Source: a virus
IMG/VR virus record: IMGVR_UViG_3300027082_000002
Location: 1 to 44,443 of that record
Length of the DNA: 44,443 bases
Direction: 5' to 3' (one strand)
Part shown: piece by piece, positions 15,409 to 21,447 of the stretch
Position numbering within the stretch: the first letter of the stretch is position 1
How the letters are laid out: each line of letters opens with the position of its first letter
The notes under the pieces: generated by a model
The model's database searches: none
Seen by the model: only the letters and a program-made list of their open reading frames with translations
Told to the model about the DNA's origin: nothing
Translations under genes and position numbers: made by a program

Positions 15409-16169
15409 GACTGCACCTCTTGGATCTTCTGCTGCTGCTCGTCGGTGAGAATTGCCTTACTGCTGACCATGGCGATGATCTGCTCGGGCGTGCGCTTGCC
15501 GGCCTCGATGGCGGCCTGCCAAGTAGGAAAGTTCTTCTCGAAGTCGGCGTCGCTGTAGTACTCCAGCGCCTCGCGCTGCGGGTTGATGTCGCGCTCGACG
15601 TTGGTGCTGCGGTACCGGTCGGCCTCGTCCTCGTCGATGATTCCCGAGAGGCCGAAGGCGTAGCGGGCGCACTGGATGGTGGCCTTGTGGCGCAGCATGC
15701 GAACCGGCCACTTCTTCCAGGGCTCGCTGTTGCCGGCGCACTCGCTCAGGTACTCGGTGACCTCGGTGGCGCGGCTGCGGTCCTTGCGGTAAATCCGGCA
15801 AGTGATCGCCATCAGGCTTCCCTGGTTGTCGAGCCTGTCGTCGAACTCCATGCCGTCGAACTGCGGATGGCTATTGATGATCTTCAGCCAGCCGTCGATA
15901 CTGACGATCGGCTGAATGGCGCCGCGGTTGTTGAAGGCGTAGATCTCCTTCGCCAGCGGGTTCAGCCGGTATTCGTTGGCGATGGACATGAAGACCATCA
16001 GCTCCTCGTGGCTGACCTGCTGCTGCCCGCCCTTGGCCTTCATCAACGTCTGGGTCATCAGGTTCTGGACGGTGTCGGGATCGACGCTCAACCGCTGGGC
16101 CATCATCTGAAAGGGTGTCTGCTGTTGCGGCGTCTGCGGGTGCTGGTGGACTTGCGCGGGTTGGCTCAT
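15405..16169 (-). CDS. bet: Single-strand annealing protein, Bet/RecT family
   Basis: About 254 residues, clearly like lambda Bet. YRLNPLAKEIYAF, IVSIDGWLKIIN, FDGMEF, CRIYRKDRS, RMLRHKATIQCARYAFGLSGI and DEDEADRY match the conserved core. It anneals complementary single strands made by the neighbouring exonuclease, in repair, replication restart and recombination between phages. A Gln/Pro/His-rich N-terminal tail (QVHQHPQTPQQQTPF) is extra. Two ATGs compete (16178 and 16169). GAGGAG sits one base before the first, so the second, about 10 bases away, is the probable start. Confidence 0.93.
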   Translation of the reverse strand: MSQPAQVHQHPQTPQQQTPFQMMAQRLSVDPDTVQNLMTQTLMKAKGGQQQVSHEELMVFMSIANEYRLNPLAKEIYAFNNRGAIQPIVSIDGWLKIINSHPQFDGMEFDDRLDNQGSLMAITCRIYRKDRSRATEVTEYLSECAGNSEPWKKWPVRMLRHKATIQCARYAFGLSGIIDEDEADRYRSTNVERDINPQREALEYYSDADFEKNFPTWQAAIEAGKRTPEQIIAMVSSKAILTDEQQQKIQEVQS

Positions 16170-16244
16170 CGGTCTCATACTCCTCGGTGATTCATGTCGT
16201 GTGGATCATCCGGCCCCGCCCAGCTCCACCTGGACGGGGCTTTC

Positions 16245-16559
16245 TCATTCCAGGCCGCGCTCGATCATCCCGAGCACGATGCGGTCCAGCTTCTGCCCCG
16301 CTCGCTTGGCAATCGCCAGCATCTCGGCGTCGTCATCCTCGCGCCACGCTTTGAGCAGGCCGCAGGCAACCTCCCCTTCGTCTTCCTCTCCTAGCGCTTC
16401 CCAGACATGCCCGGAATCCTTGCCATCCGGCAGGTCGCCGTCTGCCATGTACTCGTCCAGGGCATCCTTGCAAGCGTCCTCATGTGCCTGGCGTTCAGCG
16501 TGGTCGTCATCGTCAGGCGGCGTGGTGCGCCAAAGGTCATATGCGTGCGCGTTGTTCAT
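16245..16559 (-). CDS. Acidic hypothetical protein (104 aa)
   Basis: 104 residues, very acidic (a [17 protein letters not shown] segment and GEEDEGE), helical, with two Cys. Such small acidic early proteins are often nucleic-acid mimics or inhibitors of host enzymes, but no family is recognised. It overlaps the upstream gene by 4 bp. The 75 bp between it and bet contain a GC hairpin (about 16209-16236) with a T run on the plus-strand side only. Confidence 0.6.
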   Translation of the reverse strand: MNNAHAYDLWRTTPPDDDDHAERQAHEDACKDALDEYMADGDLPDGKDSGHVWEALGEEDEGEVACGLLKAWREDDDAEMLAIAKRAGQKLDRIVLGMIERGLE

Positions 16560-16771
16560 GGCGTCTCCTCCATTGCTTCCTTCGTGATTCGGTCAAGCGC
16601 CTTATCAGCCATTTCAATCACCCATTCACCCCATCCGAGTTCGTCATCAACTGGGTCGTCATCCGGGCGACCGGCATGCACTTCGAAATAGGTGCATAGG
16701 GCGATGGCGAGGTTGTCAGCCATGGCATCCTCATCCATCGGGACGCCGCCGATGCGTGATCGAAGGTTCAT
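16556..16771 (-). CDS. Acidic hypothetical protein (71 aa)
   Basis: 71 residues ([34 protein letters not shown] ...). A central Asp/Glu-rich segment is followed by [20 protein letters not shown]. It is co-translated with the genes on both sides through ATGA overlaps. The second half resembles part of the downstream 104-residue protein only in composition. The function is unknown. Confidence 0.55.
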   Translation of the reverse strand: MNLRSRIGGVPMDEDAMADNLAIALCTYFEVHAGRPDDDPVDDELGWGEWVIEMADKALDRITKEAMEETP

Positions 16772-17040
16772 TCTGCCTCCTTCCGGCGCTCAGCCAGCCA
16801 GGTCGCCAGGGAATCCCGCGCCTCTGATACCGACTGCCGGTCAGTACCCAGGTCGCTTTCCTCCCCCTCGATGCGGTCAAACCTGTGCGTACCGGACTCG
16901 TCTTTTCCGGTGCAGATCGACAGCGTGACCAGCGTGCTGCCGTCGTGCAGATGGAAGGTCGGCGCGACGTAGATGCCGAATTCGCGGCGGATGGTGTCTG
17001 CCAGCTCAAGGATGCTTTTCAGTGCCGTGATGTCTGTCAT
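16768..17040 (-). CDS. Hypothetical protein (90 aa)
   Basis: 90 residues with a helical N-terminus ([18 protein letters not shown]), a short beta segment ([21 protein letters not shown]) and a helical Arg/Glu-rich end. It fits the leftward chain of small genes with ATGA overlaps. It is not recognised; it could be a small structured binding protein. Confidence 0.55.
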   Translation of the reverse strand: MTDITALKSILELADTIRREFGIYVAPTFHLHDGSTLVTLSICTGKDESGTHRFDRIEGEESDLGTDRQSVSEARDSLATWLAERRKEAE

Positions 17041-17246
17041 TGCTCACTCCTTGCTCGGCGCTCCGAGCGCTCTAAGTCTCGCTGTAAATCGGCCTCGGCC
17101 TGGCGCACTTCCTGCCAAACCCCGTACAGGCAAATGGCGATGGCGATGGCCAGAGACGCGGCGACAACCGAGCCGGCTACCGCCCAGCCGGTGGCGCCCA
17201 TCTCTTGCGCGATGTGCTGGATGATGTTATCTGTCGGCGCTGGCAT
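17037..17246 (-). CDS. Small single-span membrane protein (69 aa)
   Basis: 69 residues with one clear membrane segment, residues about 20-42 (WAVAGSVVAASLAIAIAICL), followed by a charged cytoplasmic helix ([23 protein letters not shown]). The positive residues after the span place the C-terminus inside. Small membrane proteins in early phage operons often serve exclusion or host takeover; no specific role can be given. Its start overlaps the 56-residue gene upstream. Confidence 0.6.
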   Translation of the reverse strand: MPAPTDNIIQHIAQEMGATGWAVAGSVVAASLAIAIAICLYGVWQEVRQAEADLQRDLERSERRARSEQ

Positions 17247-17397
17247 GCGACCTCCTTACCCTCGTGATCAGCTCCACCGGCAGACCCATGGACCGAGCGG
17301 CTTTCTTGGCGGCGTGGCGGCTGGCATACAGCCCCATGTCTGGCCTCGGCGCGATCCTGCCTGCGTGCGATTCGCGGATGATGTAGCGGCTACTCAC
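17227..17397 (-). CDS. Small basic protein (56 aa)
   Basis: A GTG-started 56-residue frame with a GGAGG site a few bases upstream. The sequence VSSRYIIRESHAGRIAPRPDMGLYASRHAAKKAARSMG has an RxH..AKKAAR pattern like the short DUF-type phage proteins that pair a beta strand with one basic helix. The GTG overlaps the upstream stop (GTGA), and its end overlaps the membrane-protein gene by 20 bp. It fills what would otherwise be the only gap in the chain, which supports it. Confidence 0.55.
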   Translation of the reverse strand: MSSRYIIRESHAGRIAPRPDMGLYASRHAAKKAARSMGLPVELITRVRRSHASADR

Positions 17398-18020
17398 GGG
17401 GCCTCCTCGGCTTGGCGGCGAACCGGCTCGCGCTTCTCGACTTCTTGTCGCGCAAGGCTCAACAGGAAATCAACCGCCTGGCGTGCGGTGGGGGCTTCGT
17501 AGAGGTGGTTCCTGTTCGCGCCCTCGATCAATGCGAGCTGAATTGCCTTCGCCGTCTCAACGTCCCGGCGGGCGAGGGAGGCTGAGGGCTTCTCGTCAGT
17601 GGCAGCGTCCCAATACGCCAAAACGGTACTCGTCTGCGGGCCTCTTTCGGTGAGTGACCACTGCTGGAGCTCATGCTTGAGTCGCCACCCCGCGCTCAAC
17701 AACTGTGCGCAATGCGCCGCCAGGGCATCGCGCTCCTCGCCGATGGTCGTTAAATCGGACGACATTCCTTGCGCCATGTCGTGATAAGCGTCGCGCTCGT
17801 TCATAGCCGTGATGGTTGCCTCCTGGCACTCAAGCGCGATCTCCACGGCTTCGCGCCGGTCACGCTCCGTCCTCTCCAGCTCCTTGATGGCATCCTCACC
17901 CTCTCGGATTCGGGACTCGGCCCACTCTGGCTCGTCACGGATCATCTGCCGAAGCGTCTTCTCGCTGCCGTCGATGCCGTAGTAAACCTTTGCTGTGCTT
18001 CCTAGTGGATATTCGCTCAT
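17394..18020 (-). CDS. Coiled-coil early protein (208 aa)
   Basis: About 208 residues. The N-terminus contains EYPLGSTAKVYYGIDGSEKTLRQMI. Residues 30-120 are a long Glu/Arg/Ala coiled coil, and the end is AIQLALIEGANRNHLYEAPTARQAVDFLLSLARQEVEKRE. It is not a family I can name; DUF-type ead or Ea-like proteins with coiled coils are common here. GGGAGG is too close to the first ATG (18026) and correctly placed for 18020. Confidence 0.6.
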   Translation of the reverse strand: MSEYPLGSTAKVYYGIDGSEKTLRQMIRDEPEWAESRIREGEDAIKELERTERDRREAVEIALECQEATITAMNERDAYHDMAQGMSSDLTTIGEERDALAAHCAQLLSAGWRLKHELQQWSLTERGPQTSTVLAYWDAATDEKPSASLARRDVETAKAIQLALIEGANRNHLYEAPTARQAVDFLLSLARQEVEKREPVRRQAEEAP

Positions 18021-18163
18021 GTCCATACCTCCCGTAATTCCCGCTCCAGCCGCCTCTCCTCCAGCAGCCGCTCAATATCGAATCGCCGCCGGTATATCCG
18101 TGACGCGGCCATGTCGAGCTGGTCATTGCGCTGCCTTTTCGTGATCGGTCGAGTGGTGTCCAT
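18017..18163 (-). CDS. First gene of the leftward early operon, small basic protein (48 aa)
   Basis: 48 residues, strongly basic (MDTTRPITKRQRNDQLDMAASRIYRRRFDIERLLEERRLERELREVWT), a likely RNA- or DNA-binding helix pair. Size, charge and place (just beyond a terminator at the head of the leftward operon) recall lambdoid N-like antiterminators, but no arginine-rich box or N signature is certain. ATG 18163 has GGAGG upstream. The same frame stays open to ATG 18220 through the terminator hairpin, giving a 67-residue form. Confidence 0.5.
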   Translation of the reverse strand: MDTTRPITKRQRNDQLDMAASRIYRRRFDIERLLEERRLERELREVWT

Positions 18164-18174
18164 GCTGCCTCCAG

Positions 18175-18196
18175 AAAAAGGCCCGGCGGACCGGGC
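18175..18196 (-). terminator. Intrinsic terminator in the leftward leader
   Basis: Minus-strand GCCCGG TCCG CCGGGC followed by CTTTTT; the stem is 6 perfect GC pairs. It lies 12 bp before ATG 18163, so leftward transcripts would stop before the recombination operon unless antiterminated or unless translation from ATG 18220 opens the hairpin. Confidence 0.8.
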
Positions 18197-18216
18197 AAGA
18201 TCGAACAGCGATGCCA

Positions 18217-18330
18217 TCACGCATCGGGAAGGGCTGGCCGGTGCTGATCTCCGGCTTGACCGTTCGGCTCGCCCACGATGGGACTCGCTGCAAGGATTAC
18301 GGACACCTCGCTGGGCTTGCCTGCGCGCAT
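18217..18330 (-). CDS. Possible leader peptide (37 aa)
   Basis: MRAGKPSEVSVILAASPIVG followed by a polar end. Its ATG is joined to the stop of the 19-residue ORF in a TGATG, and its own stop TGA overlaps ATG 18220 of the frame that runs into the first early gene. No independent ribosome site is seen. It may be a leader peptide whose translation matters more than its product. Confidence 0.3.
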   Translation of the reverse strand: MRAGKPSEVSVILAASPIVGEPNGQAGDQHRPALPDA

Positions 18331-18389
18331 CAGCCTGCGCATTCAGCCCTTCCCGATGGCCAGCAGTTTTCGCCCTGCTGGCGCGGCAT
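18330..18389 (-). CDS. Possible leader peptide (19 aa)
   Basis: MPRQQGENCWPSGRAECAG then TGA. It begins 9 bases after a start-stop ATG-TAA and is coupled by TGATG to the 37-residue ORF. A GAGG abuts the ATG, too close for normal use, so re-initiation from the start-stop site is the likely route. The call is weak. Confidence 0.25.
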   Translation of the reverse strand: MPRQQGENCWPSGRAECAG

Positions 18390-18398
18390 CCTCAGCGG

Positions 18399-18417
18399 TT
18401 ACATGACAACCTCCTTT
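18399..18417 (-). promoter_or_regulatory. Start-stop site: strong Shine-Dalgarno, ATG, TAA
   Basis: On the minus strand AAAGGAGG (18417-18410), five bases, ATG (18404-18402), then immediately TAA (18401-18399). The ribosome site is the best in the region yet opens a zero-length peptide. Start-stop sites and minigenes (compare lambda bar) hold ribosomes or peptidyl-tRNA and can regulate what follows. Confidence 0.6.
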
Positions 18418-18467
18418 GACCGAGTTCCGGGTCTTTCTGGCTGGCCCGTTTTCGCCTTTTGGTCGTG

Positions 18468-18566
18468 ATGCGGTGCCGGAGTCGAACCGGACCGTCTCTT
18501 GGCGCCATAGGGCAGATCCATGCCTGCCATCCGACGCCGAGCTGATCGCCCTGATCTTCACCGCAT
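18468..18566 (-). ncRNA. tRNA-like RNA fold (aberrant tRNA or structured leader)
   Basis: On the minus strand the ends ATGCGGTG and CACCGCAT pair perfectly (8 bp). Just inside the 3' end is a T-arm-like CCGG TTCGACT CCGG with the GGTTCGANTCC consensus. A small GATC/GATC hairpin stands where a D arm would be. A long hairpin with GGCAG/CTGCC at its tip fills the middle. No standard 7-base anticodon loop and no encoded CCA are seen, so it is not an ordinary tRNA. It could be a tRNA mimic, a leader structure or a decayed tRNA. Confidence 0.4.
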
Positions 18567-18814
18567 CGGTAATGCCGCCTGGCGCTTCCCCGGTCCCATG
18601 GCAGGCGGGGCAGGCGACATTCCGATGGGCACCGATACGCTCGATGCCCAGCGTTTCCGGTACTTCAACAGCCCCGGTCGGCGTGATCCTGGCGCGCTCT
18701 CGCCGCTACAAACGACTACGGCGGGCCAGGCATATCGAGTTGTTAGAGAGCGGGCTGTGATCCGGTCAGCCTCCGGTGGTGCGTGGCGGGCTGTTTGCCC
18801 TGTCCGCGCTGATA

Positions 18815-18853
18815 AAATTAGCAGCACTGCTTTATGTCGTCAACAGCGGTGCT
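18815..18853 (-). promoter_or_regulatory. Candidate leftward early promoter (PL) with operators
   Basis: Minus strand TTGACG (18843-18838), 17 bases, TAATTT (18820-18815). The dyad AGCAG-CA-CTGCT (18820-18831) fills the spacer edge next to -10, and AGCGGTGCT (18845-18853) abuts -35. The same words occur in the Cro promoter region (ACAGCACTGCTACTATC, 19775-19791, against ACAGCGGTGCTACTATT here), so one repressor probably controls both. The -10 is weak. Confidence 0.5.
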
Positions 18854-18874
18854 ACTATTTTTTCTCGCAGGCAC

Positions 18875-18896
18875 AAAAAACCCGCCAGGCGGCGGG
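18875..18896 (-). terminator. Intrinsic terminator after the repressor gene
   Basis: Minus strand CCCGCC GCCT GGCGGG then TTTTTT: a strong, short GC hairpin with a perfect U run 20 bp after the repressor stop. It isolates the repressor transcript from the leftward leader. Confidence 0.9.
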
Positions 18897-18915
18897 CTGT
18901 GAGGGGTGGGCTAGA

Positions 18916-19704
18916 TCAGCTCAGGTGGGATGGGGGCTTCGGGAGCACCGTTTGCCACCAGAACACGCGACCAATGATGCGCAGGAACTGGCATTCGTCG
19001 GGGCCGATGATCTCGTCTGGATACTCGTTGTTGTAGCTGACAACGCGGATTCGCCCCATGGGCATGCGGTAGAGGATCTTGACGCGAAGCATGCCGTCAT
19101 GGTCGAAGGCGTAGACCTGGCCGTCGACAATTCGCGTGAAGCTGCGATCAATGGCGACAGGCGTCCCGTCCATTATCCATGGCGCCATGGAGTCACCTAC
19201 CAACGTCGCGCAGGCGGCGTCTTCAGGGCTGACGCCAGCCTGCTCAAGCGCGCTTATCGGCAGGCGCTTGGTCTGGCCATGGTTTTCGATCACCTCAAAC
19301 TGGCCCGCTCCAGCAGCCAGCTCCACCTCCCTGTAGTACGGCACATCAATCTCCCCGCTTAATGGCTCATCGTCGTCTAATGCGACTTCATGACCCGTCA
19401 TCTGAGCATTGTTGGGCTCGCGAGGCAACCGAGCGGCCAGCCTGGGGCTGATTTCGGATGGAGACACGCCCATGGCGCGAGACAGCTTGGCCAGGGCTTC
19501 CAGGTTGATAGGGATGCGTGCGCGAACGTACTGGCTGACGGCGCTTTGGCCGCTCCAGCCGCACAGATCGGCGAGATGCTCCTGTGTCGCGGGGCGCCCT
19601 GCCGCTTTCTCCGCAGCCTTCCAGCGGCGGTAGGCGGCATCCAGGCGCTCTGCGTCGGCACGCTCTTCAGGGGTCAAGGGGCGTCGCTTCGGGGGTGTAT
19701 TCAT
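18916..19704 (-). CDS. CI-type repressor, S24/LexA-like
   Basis: 262 residues. The N-terminal half (about 38-62: ATQEHLADLCGWSGQSAVSQYV) is a Cro/CI-type helix-turn-helix. The C-terminal half is an S24 peptidase domain with Ser172 (LVGDSMAPWIMDG) and Lys209 (GMLRVKILYR). Ala-Gly bonds near residues 130-133 (ELAAGAGQF) are plausible RecA-stimulated cleavage sites. It maintains lysogeny by blocking the early promoters and is inactivated on SOS. It diverges from the Cro gene across a 118-bp operator region. The start is ATG 19704; further upstream starts run into the operators. Confidence 0.92.
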   Translation of the reverse strand: MNTPPKRRPLTPEERADAERLDAAYRRWKAAEKAAGRPATQEHLADLCGWSGQSAVSQYVRARIPINLEALAKLSRAMGVSPSEISPRLAARLPREPNNAQMTGHEVALDDDEPLSGEIDVPYYREVELAAGAGQFEVIENHGQTKRLPISALEQAGVSPEDAACATLVGDSMAPWIMDGTPVAIDRSFTRIVDGQVYAFDHDGMLRVKILYRMPMGRIRVVSYNNEYPDEIIGPDECQFLRIIGRVFWWQTVLPKPPSHLS

Positions 19705-19822
19705 ATTAGAGATTTTAGAAGCCGTGCTTATATTCGCACCAGCAGCACGGATGCTTTTTTGTTGCCTATGAAAAACAGCACTGCTACTATCATGGAGACT
19801 CGACACTAACCCGGTGGACAAC
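19705..19822 (+). promoter_or_regulatory. Immunity operator region with rightward early promoter (PR)
   Basis: Rightward promoter: TTGCCT (19762-19767), 17 bases, TACTAT (19785-19790). Operator-like dyads: AGCA-C-TGCT (19777-19785) in the spacer next to -10, AGCACGGATGCT (19744-19755), and CCGTGCT (19722-19728) as inverted partner of AGCACGG (19744-19750). On the other strand a TATAAG lies at about 19728-19733, a possible -10 for repressor transcription. Three sites between divergent cI and cro is the classical arrangement. Confidence 0.7.
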
Positions 19823-20023
19823 ATGGCCGACATACCCCTGCGCGAATTCGTGCAAGACAAGACTCAAGCCGAAGCGGCCAAGAAGATCGGCGTCACGCAA
19901 AGCGCGCTATCTCAGATGCTTCGCAGCGACCGGAAGATCTTCGTTCGCGTCGACGCTCGAGGCAGGGTTCGCAGCGCTTACGAGATTCGCCCGATTGGTT
20001 CCAAGAAGCCTGGCCCTCGATGA
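19823..20023 (+). CDS. Cro-like repressor (66 aa)
   Basis: 66 residues with a helix-turn-helix like lambda Cro: PLREFVQDKTQAEAAKKIGVTQSALSQMLR, then a basic C-terminus (VRVDARGRVRSAYEIRPIGSKKPGPR). It competes with CI at shared operators and turns early transcription down during lytic growth. ATG 19823 has GGTGG five bases upstream; a GTG at 19814 lies closer to the predicted transcript start and is less likely. First gene of the rightward operon. Confidence 0.85.
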   Translation: MADIPLREFVQDKTQAEAAKKIGVTQSALSQMLRSDRKIFVRVDARGRVRSAYEIRPIGSKKPGPR

Positions 20024-20086
20024 CATGACTTCATCGTAGCCCGGCCCACCCGGGGCAGCAGCATGAAAACCACAAGAGGTTTCCAC

Positions 20087-20575
20087 ATGGATAAGCATCA
20101 GGCCCAACCCACTCGCGACATGGACGCCTTCATCGACCCGGTGCACGACGCGGCCTTCTCGAACTGCATCAAGCGCATGGCAAGCAATGTCGGGATGTCC
20201 GCCAAAGTGCTGTATCGCCGCCTGGATGAGAACGACGCGATGCCGCTGCGCTTTACCGACTTCGTGGCGATCTTCTGGAGCGTCGATGAGGAGAGCCGGC
20301 AGAGCATTCTCCAGCCGTTTCTCGATGACATGGGGCTGGTGGCCACACCCGCCGCGAAAGCCGCTGAGGGCGCTTCTCTGCTCGACCTGATGGCGAACCA
20401 TCAGATCAGTTTCGGCTGCGTGGCCGGGACGGTGCGGGATGCCCTGGAGGACGGTCGCATCGACGCGCGAGAGCGCAAGGCGATTGCCGAGGCGGTGAAT
20501 GAAGAGATCGACGCGCTGTGCAGGTTGCGCAGTGCGCTGGAAGGGATGGCCGAGCCGAAGCTGGCGAAGGCCTGA
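20087..20575 (+). CDS. CII-like lysogeny regulator (Phage_CP76/CII family)
   Basis: About 162 residues. An N-terminal helix-turn-helix (DAAFSNCIKRMASNVGMSAKVLYRRLDE) with a following LRFTDFVAIFWS segment is typical of the CP76/CII-type phage regulators; the C-terminal half is helical (RDALEDGRIDARERKAIAEAVNEEIDALCRL). It should activate repressor and integrase promoters when lysogeny is chosen. The place right after cro agrees. ATG 20087 is chosen for its AGAGG; an ATG at 20063 has a poorer site. Confidence 0.8.
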   Translation: MDKHQAQPTRDMDAFIDPVHDAAFSNCIKRMASNVGMSAKVLYRRLDENDAMPLRFTDFVAIFWSVDEESRQSILQPFLDDMGLVATPAAKAAEGASLLDLMANHQISFGCVAGTVRDALEDGRIDARERKAIAEAVNEEIDALCRLRSALEGMAEPKLAKA

Positions 20576-20643
20576 CGCAACGACGCCCGCCAGGAGGCCA
20601 ATCCAAGGGCGGGCGTCATCACTAAGCAAGTGAGGTAAGCATA

Positions 20644-21447
20644 ATGCACCAACTCCAACCGTTCAACTTCGATAGTCACCAGGTGCGCGTCATCCAGGCA
20701 GATGACGGCGAACCGATGTTTGTGGTTCGCGACATTGTCGTCGCGCTGGAGTATAGCGACAGCAGCCTGTCCAACCTCAATCGCCTGATCGGGCATGTCC
20801 CCGAGGAGTGGAAGGGTCGTAATCCGATTCCGACCCTTGGCGGCGCTCAGTCTGTGCTGACGCTGACCGAGCAGGGCCTGTATTTCTTCGTCGCGCGCAG
20901 CGACAAGCCCAAGGCACTGCCGTTCCAGAAATGGCTCGCCGGCGAGGTGCTGCCGTCGATCCGCAAGACAGGCCAGTACCAAGCACCCGGCACTGAGCCC
21001 GCCAACACTCCCGCCACTCTGGCCCTGGTCGAATGCGCGGCCAACCTGCTGCGCGCCTCTGACTCCGGCAAGGTCGTCATGCTGCGCAAGGCGGGTCAGG
21101 CCATCGGCGCCGATACCTCCTTCCTGCCGGACTACACCGAGGACAGCGCGCCGGGCCACGTCGGCGCCATGGACACCGCTAGCGCCACCCAGCTGCTGCG
21201 TGACCACCAGATCCCGCTGGGGGCGGCCAAGCTCAACCAGGTGCTGGAAGAGATCGGCATCCTCGAGCGCCGCACCCGTCGCACCACCCGCGGCGAGAGC
21301 AAGCCGTTCTGGTGCATCACCGAATCCGGGCTGGCCTTCGGCAAGAACATCGTCAGCCCCCAGTCACCGCGCGAGACGCAGCCTCACTACTACCGTGAAC
21401 GCTTCCTTGACCTGCTGGCACTGGCCGGCATGGAGGCGGCGTCATGA
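20644..21447 (+). CDS. Bro-N domain antirepressor
   Basis: 267 residues. The N-terminal 110 residues are a Bro-N domain (FNFDSHQVRVIQADDGEPMFVVRDIVVALEYSD ... LTEQGLYFFVARSDKPKALPFQKWLAGEVLPSIRKTGQY). The C-terminal part has ASATQLLRDHQIPLGAAKLNQVLEEIGILERRTRRT, a helix-turn-helix-like antirepressor C-domain. Such proteins bind and inactivate CI or other repressors. It sits between cII and the replication genes and overlaps the initiator gene by 4 bp. With a cleavable S24 repressor it provides a second, RecA-independent route to induction. Confidence 0.85.
   Translation: MHQLQPFNFDSHQVRVIQADDGEPMFVVRDIVVALEYSDSSLSNLNRLIGHVPEEWKGRNPIPTLGGAQSVLTLTEQGLYFFVARSDKPKALPFQKWLAGEVLPSIRKTGQYQAPGTEPANTPATLALVECAANLLRASDSGKVVMLRKAGQAIGADTSFLPDYTEDSAPGHVGAMDTASATQLLRDHQIPLGAAKLNQVLEEIGILERRTRRTTRGESKPFWCITESGLAFGKNIVSPQSPRETQPHYYRERFLDLLALAGMEAAS

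Larger units (their letters stand above)
18164..18915 (-). other. 750-bp leader region without a standard gene, between repressor and leftward operon
   Basis: The stretch is bounded by leftward terminators at 18175-18196 and 18875-18896. In leftward order it holds a candidate promoter with operator-like dyads (18815-18853), a tRNA-like fold (18468-18566), a strong ribosome site with ATG-TAA (18399-18417), two tiny coupled ORFs (18217-18389) and the first terminator. A coding-like leftward frame runs from 18561 to 18343 (KIRAISSASDGRH ...) with no upstream ATG. Position and content recall the structured leaders and antisense-RNA immunity loci of P4-, P1- and lambda-type phages, but I cannot assign it. 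Confidence 0.5.

Noticed and set aside
16209-16240. Terminator between bet and the upstream small gene
   Set aside because: The hairpin has a T-rich side only on the plus strand, whereas all genes here are leftward; it is not credible as their terminator.
18343-18561. Leftward frame KIRAISSASDGRH... as a normal gene
   Set aside because: It has only a poor GTG start, no ribosome site and runs over the start-stop site and the tRNA-like fold; it may be coding by chance, though I note it as the alternative explanation of that region.
18468-18566. Ordinary tRNA gene
   Set aside because: No 7-base anticodon loop, no usual D arm and no encoded CCA; kept only as a tRNA-like fold.
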